From Denitrobacterium sp024691475 (lineage in GTDB: Bacteria; Actinomycetota; Coriobacteriia; Coriobacteriales; Eggerthellaceae), in NCBI GenBank assembly GCA_024691475.1, contig JAILNP010000059.1, forward strand, positions 1-15,947: a DNA stretch of 15,947 nucleotides, given 5' to 3'. This document shows, one piece after another, positions 12,975 to 15,947 of this stretch. The position numbers and the translations under genes are program-made. Position 1 is the first letter of the stretch, and every line of letters begins with the position of its first letter. A model generated the notes under the pieces. It was not told the DNA's origin. It did not search any database and saw nothing but the letters and a program-made list of their open reading frames with translations.

Positions 12975-15947
12975 ATGCAAGCTAACGTAGGAATGAAATA
13001 TGGGGGAGTGAAGGGCGGTGCGCTGGGCGTTGCCGTCTTTGTGCTTGCCCTGTTCGCCCTGCTCGTAAGCGCCCCGCAGGCGTGGGCTGCTACGGCGCTC
13101 GACCAGGATTGGTTCGATGGCACCTTATGGAGCAATCCCAAGTACACGGGTTCGGAGATTCGCCCCTTCGACTCCGACATCTACACCGACGACTTTTCCC
13201 TGCTCACCTTGGGCAAGGATTACACCATCACCTATTCCAACAACGTTAACGCCGGAACGGCTACGTACACCGCCGTTGGCATGGGCGATTACGAGGGGAC
13301 CGTATCGGGCGAGTTCACCATCGATGCGGTGAATATCGATCCCAACGCCTACGAGGCGACGCTGTCGCTCGAGGGCGGTTCGAAGTTCCTGGCAACCGGT
13401 CAGGCCATCAAGCCCGTTCCCGTGCTCAAGCTCAACAGCAACAATAAGGTGCTTCCTGCAGCCGATTACACGGTGACGTACACCAATGAGGCGGGGGAAC
13501 AGGTCGATCCGGTTGCTGCTGGTTCGTACACCGTTACCCTTGCAGCCGCAACGGGCAATCTGACGGGTTCTGTTTCCACGTCGTACAAGATTCTCGACGA
13601 GCCGATTTCGCTGGCGGGTGCCACGGTTACGGGCGTCGAGAATCAGTCGTACAAGGGTGGAAACCCCGTAACGATGCCTTGGCTTTCCGTTTCGGTTAAC
13701 GATGAATCCCTTACGGAGGGCATCGACTATAGCGTTGCGTACGAGAACAACACCGAAGTGGGTAAGGCGAAGGTCGTCATCACCGGCATGGGCGTGTATA
13801 CGGGCACCATCGAGCAGGAGTTCGAAGTCACCAAGTGTGATATCAACTCGCTGGCTGCGTACGATTCTCCGCTTACCGGTCTGTCCAACCTGGTCTCTCA
13901 TCCGTATACCGGATCGGCCATCGAGCCGGGTGTGCGCCTCGTAACGGGCGACTACACCCTTCAGGAGGGCGTGGACTACACGGTTTCCTATGCGAACAAC
14001 GTTGATTCCTGGCTGCCCGACAACCTGCTGCTGAATGGGGCTACGGCGGGCGACCCCGAAAAGCGCCCGACGGTTACCATCACGGGCATGGGCAATTTCG
14101 AAGGCGTTCTCAATGTGGGATTCACCATCACGCCCGATACCGTCGATTTGGCGACGGCCAACCTGCGTGGCTTCTCTCCGCTTACGTTCAACGGCACCGC
14201 TCAGGCTCTCACGCTGAATGATTTCAGCTTCCACTACATCAATACGTACGGTGATTATGCGGCGATGGATCTGGACCAGGTCCATACGACGGTTGCTTAC
14301 AAGAATGCCGATGGCGAGGAGATTTCCGCTGATCAGATTGTCAACGCTGGCTCCTATAGCGTTACGTATGCCGCCGTTGGCGGCGATGGCTTTACCGGCT
14401 CGAAGGAGGTCTCCTTCTCGATTGCCCAGCTGCCGTTTGACGATTCGAGCGTTTCCGTGGTGGTTCCCGACCAGGTTGCCGGAGCCGTTGACGTTCATCC
14501 CGTGCTCACCACTACGGTGAACGGAAAGCCGTACACGCTGCAGGAAGACGTTGACTACACGATTGACAGCGTCAAATCCTACGAAGCGGGCGGTTCCGTG
14601 ACCGTTGCGTCCACTAACGCAAACTTCGCCCAGGGCAGCATCACGACCACGTTCGTGGTGGCAAGCCAGGAGCAGGTTGAGGCCAGCAAGACGCTTCAGG
14701 GCGATATTTCTGCAGCTGAGGAGCTGGCTACTGGCGAATTGCAGCCTATGGGCGCATCGCTGCTGACCAAGGCGATTTCTGAAGCAAGCAGCGCCCTGGA
14801 AGACGAAGACCGCGATGCCGAGAGCCTGAAGACTGCCGACGATCGCCTGAAGGCGGCTGAGCAGGTTGCTACGGCACTTACGGGTACGGTAAAGTCCACC
14901 TGGTACACCACGGGCACCTACGAGGGGCTCTCTTCGCAGAGCGTTTCCATGGCCAATGGTTTCTCCACGGGTGAGCTGGGCCTTTCCGAAGCTGATGCCG
15001 ACGGCAAGGTTATGGCCGTAGTTGCGTTCAACGACAAGGGCGCTTCCCTTATGAAGGGCCTTTCCGTTGGCGGCGTTGCTGCCGATGAGGTTTCCTCTGG
15101 CTATTGGGCTGCCATGGTGGACGAATCCGCCCTGCATGCGGTGACCCCGGTTGCGTTTACCTATCAGGCTGGCCCCACCATGCGTACCGATTCCGCCGAT
15201 ATGGTGGTTCAGTTTACTTCTTCCGCGCCTATCGCCTTCGCGAAGACGAGCGACGGCATGGAGTCCATGGCTGGCAAGTTCATCGAGGGTGAAGCGACCA
15301 TTACCGAAGCGGCGGGTAGCTATGCCATCGACATCACGCCTACCGCCGAGGGCAATGGCTATATTGCCGGCATTACCTACGGCGCCGACCATGTTGCCGC
15401 CGAGAATGTTGCGGCTGAAGGCGCGACCGTCAACACGTTCCGCGTGGTTGCCTCTTCGCTGGATGCGATGATTCCCGTTACGTTCTCCATCACCATGATG
15501 CCGAACCCCACGGACGCGTATCTGGTGGTCAATCCTGGCGACCTGAGCAAGGCCGTTGTTTCCGTGGCCGACCAGACGGCAACGGGTGAGGCCCTTACGC
15601 CCGACGCTACGGTGACGTTGGATGGCGAGCAGCTTGTTGCCGGCACCGACTACGTCATCGAATTCGCCAACACCGAGAAGGCGGGTACTGCTACCGCTAC
15701 GGTGACGGGCATCAATCGCTTCGTGGGCAGCTCCACGACGGCGACATTCAACGTTGTCGACCCTGCGCCCGAAGTGGCGACCGTTGCCATGAACCGCCTG
15801 TACAATCCCAACGGCGGCGAGCACTTCTACACGGCCAGCGACGAGGAGCGCGATGGCCTGGTGAAGCTTGGCTGGCAGTACGAGGGCACCGGCTGGGTGG
15901 CCCCCGAGACGAGCGACACGCCGGTCTACCGCCTGTACAACCCCAAC
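12975..15947 (+). CDS. Secreted multi-domain Ig-like surface protein with NEAT-like segments and DUF5648-type module (3' end outside window)
   Basis: The frame is open for 991 codons to the window edge. The signal peptide has a hydrophobic core at about 16-33 and likely cleavage after AWA (38). Residues about 44-565 hold six Ig-like repeats built around DYTVxYxNNxxxGxAxVxI and TGxGxYxG, for example at nt 13219, 13713 and 13974. A helical FIVAR-like segment follows (about 566-637), then two stretches resembling degenerate NEAT domains (about 639-750 and 754-844), a seventh Ig-like repeat (about 845-930) and the start of DUF5648-type repeats (RLYNPN at 941 and 986). No enzymatic motif is seen. 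It is likely an adhesin, stalk or ligand-binding surface protein. The shared C-terminal module and adjacency to the protease suggest the same location and perhaps a joint role (inference). At least part of one more repeat must lie beyond the window. The start is fixed by the strong ribosome site and the signal peptide. Confidence 0.88.
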   Translation, partial: MQANVGMKYGGVKGGALGVAVFVLALFALLVSAPQAWAATALDQDWFDGTLWSNPKYTGSEIRPFDSDIYTDDFSLLTLGKDYTITYSNNVNAGTATYTAVGMGDYEGTVSGEFTIDAVNIDPNAYEATLSLEGGSKFLATGQAIKPVPVLKLNSNNKVLPAADYTVTYTNEAGEQVDPVAAGSYTVTLAAATGNLTGSVSTSYKILDEPISLAGATVTGVENQSYKGGNPVTMPWLSVSVNDESLTEGIDYSVAYENNTEVGKAKVVITGMGVYTGTIEQEFEVTKCDINSLAAYDSPLTGLSNLVSHPYTGSAIEPGVRLVTGDYTLQEGVDYTVSYANNVDSWLPDNLLLNGATAGDPEKRPTVTITGMGNFEGVLNVGFTITPDTVDLATANLRGFSPLTFNGTAQALTLNDFSFHYINTYGDYAAMDLDQVHTTVAYKNADGEEISADQIVNAGSYSVTYAAVGGDGFTGSKEVSFSIAQLPFDDSSVSVVVPDQVAGAVDVHPVLTTTVNGKPYTLQEDVDYTIDSVKSYEAGGSVTVASTNANFAQGSITTTFVVASQEQVEASKTLQGDISAAEELATGELQPMGASLLTKAISEASSALEDEDRDAESLKTADDRLKAAEQVATALTGTVKSTWYTTGTYEGLSSQSVSMANGFSTGELGLSEADADGKVMAVVAFNDKGASLMKGLSVGGVAADEVSSGYWAAMVDESALHAVTPVAFTYQAGPTMRTDSADMVVQFTSSAPIAFAKTSDGMESMAGKFIEGEATITEAAGSYAIDITPTAEGNGYIAGITYGADHVAAENVAAEGATVNTFRVVASSLDAMIPVTFSITMMPNPTDAYLVVNPGDLSKAVVSVADQTATGEALTPDATVTLDGEQLVAGTDYVIEFANTEKAGTATATVTGINRFVGSSTTATFNVVDPAPEVATVAMNRLYNPNGGEHFYTASDEERDGLVKLGWQYEGTGWVAPETSDTPVYRLYNPN

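Noticed and set aside
13125..15824. 899-codon open frame on the - strand opposite the second surface protein, and similar long antisense frames at 5020-7392, 2888-4243, 9565-10950 and 11380-12924
   Set aside because: They lie exactly opposite well-supported genes. Their products are rich in Arg, Gly, His and Val with no domain resemblance, as expected from GC-biased codons read in reverse.

Overview
The window looks like chromosomal DNA from a moderately GC-rich Gram-positive bacterium. It most resembles a host-associated anaerobe of the Coriobacteriia (Eggerthellaceae-like, for example Slackia or Eggerthella relatives). This placement is inference: it rests on the giant secreted proteins with BspA-type leucine-rich repeats, FIVAR-like helices and 'RLYNPNxGEHFYT' (DUF5648-type) C-terminal repeats, and on the 5TMR/SpoIIE/RsbW fusion. 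No marker gene is present to prove it. All genes found are on the + strand, and no RNA genes, CRISPR arrays or transposases were seen.

Layout. Positions 1-475 hold no gene but are rich in structure: an 11-bp hairpin, a large imperfect inverted repeat (41-157) and an imperfect GC-rich tandem repeat (about 244-383). A promoter overlapped by a 24-bp inverted repeat (476-499) then drives a cysteine glutathione peroxidase (528-1073), which ends in a strong intrinsic terminator (1134-1166). Next comes a separately transcribed membrane signalling protein of 953 residues (1277-4138). It joins a 5TMR-LYT-type membrane sensor, an extracytoplasmic Cache-like sensor, HAMP, a SpoIIE/RsbU PP2C phosphatase and an RsbW-type kinase/anti-sigma domain, and is also followed by a terminator-like hairpin.

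A 404-bp gap (4139-4542) carries the terminator, candidate promoters, a possible 30-codon ORF with its own ribosome site, and a 12-bp palindrome. It leads into a 2767-residue secreted subtilase (4543-12846). This is a lactocepin/C5a-peptidase-like protease with D/H/S triad, PA insert and Fn3-like domain, extended by Ig-like domains, about 20 or more BspA-type leucine-rich repeats, a NEAT-like domain, helical FIVAR-like repeats and three DUF5648-type repeats. After a 128-bp structured gap a second secreted protein begins (12975) and runs off the window end. It has at least seven Ig-like repeats, a helical segment, two NEAT-like segments and the same C-terminal repeat module.

How the parts may work together (inference). 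The last two genes form a surface-protein pair sharing a C-terminal module, a probable cell-surface attachment or carbohydrate/wall-binding unit. The protease would process host or dietary protein at the surface, while the second protein acts as adhesin, spacer or ligand-binder. The phosphatase/kinase is a sensory partner-switching protein that could control envelope or stress genes; its anti-anti-sigma partner is not in the window. The peroxidase is an independent oxidative-defence gene.
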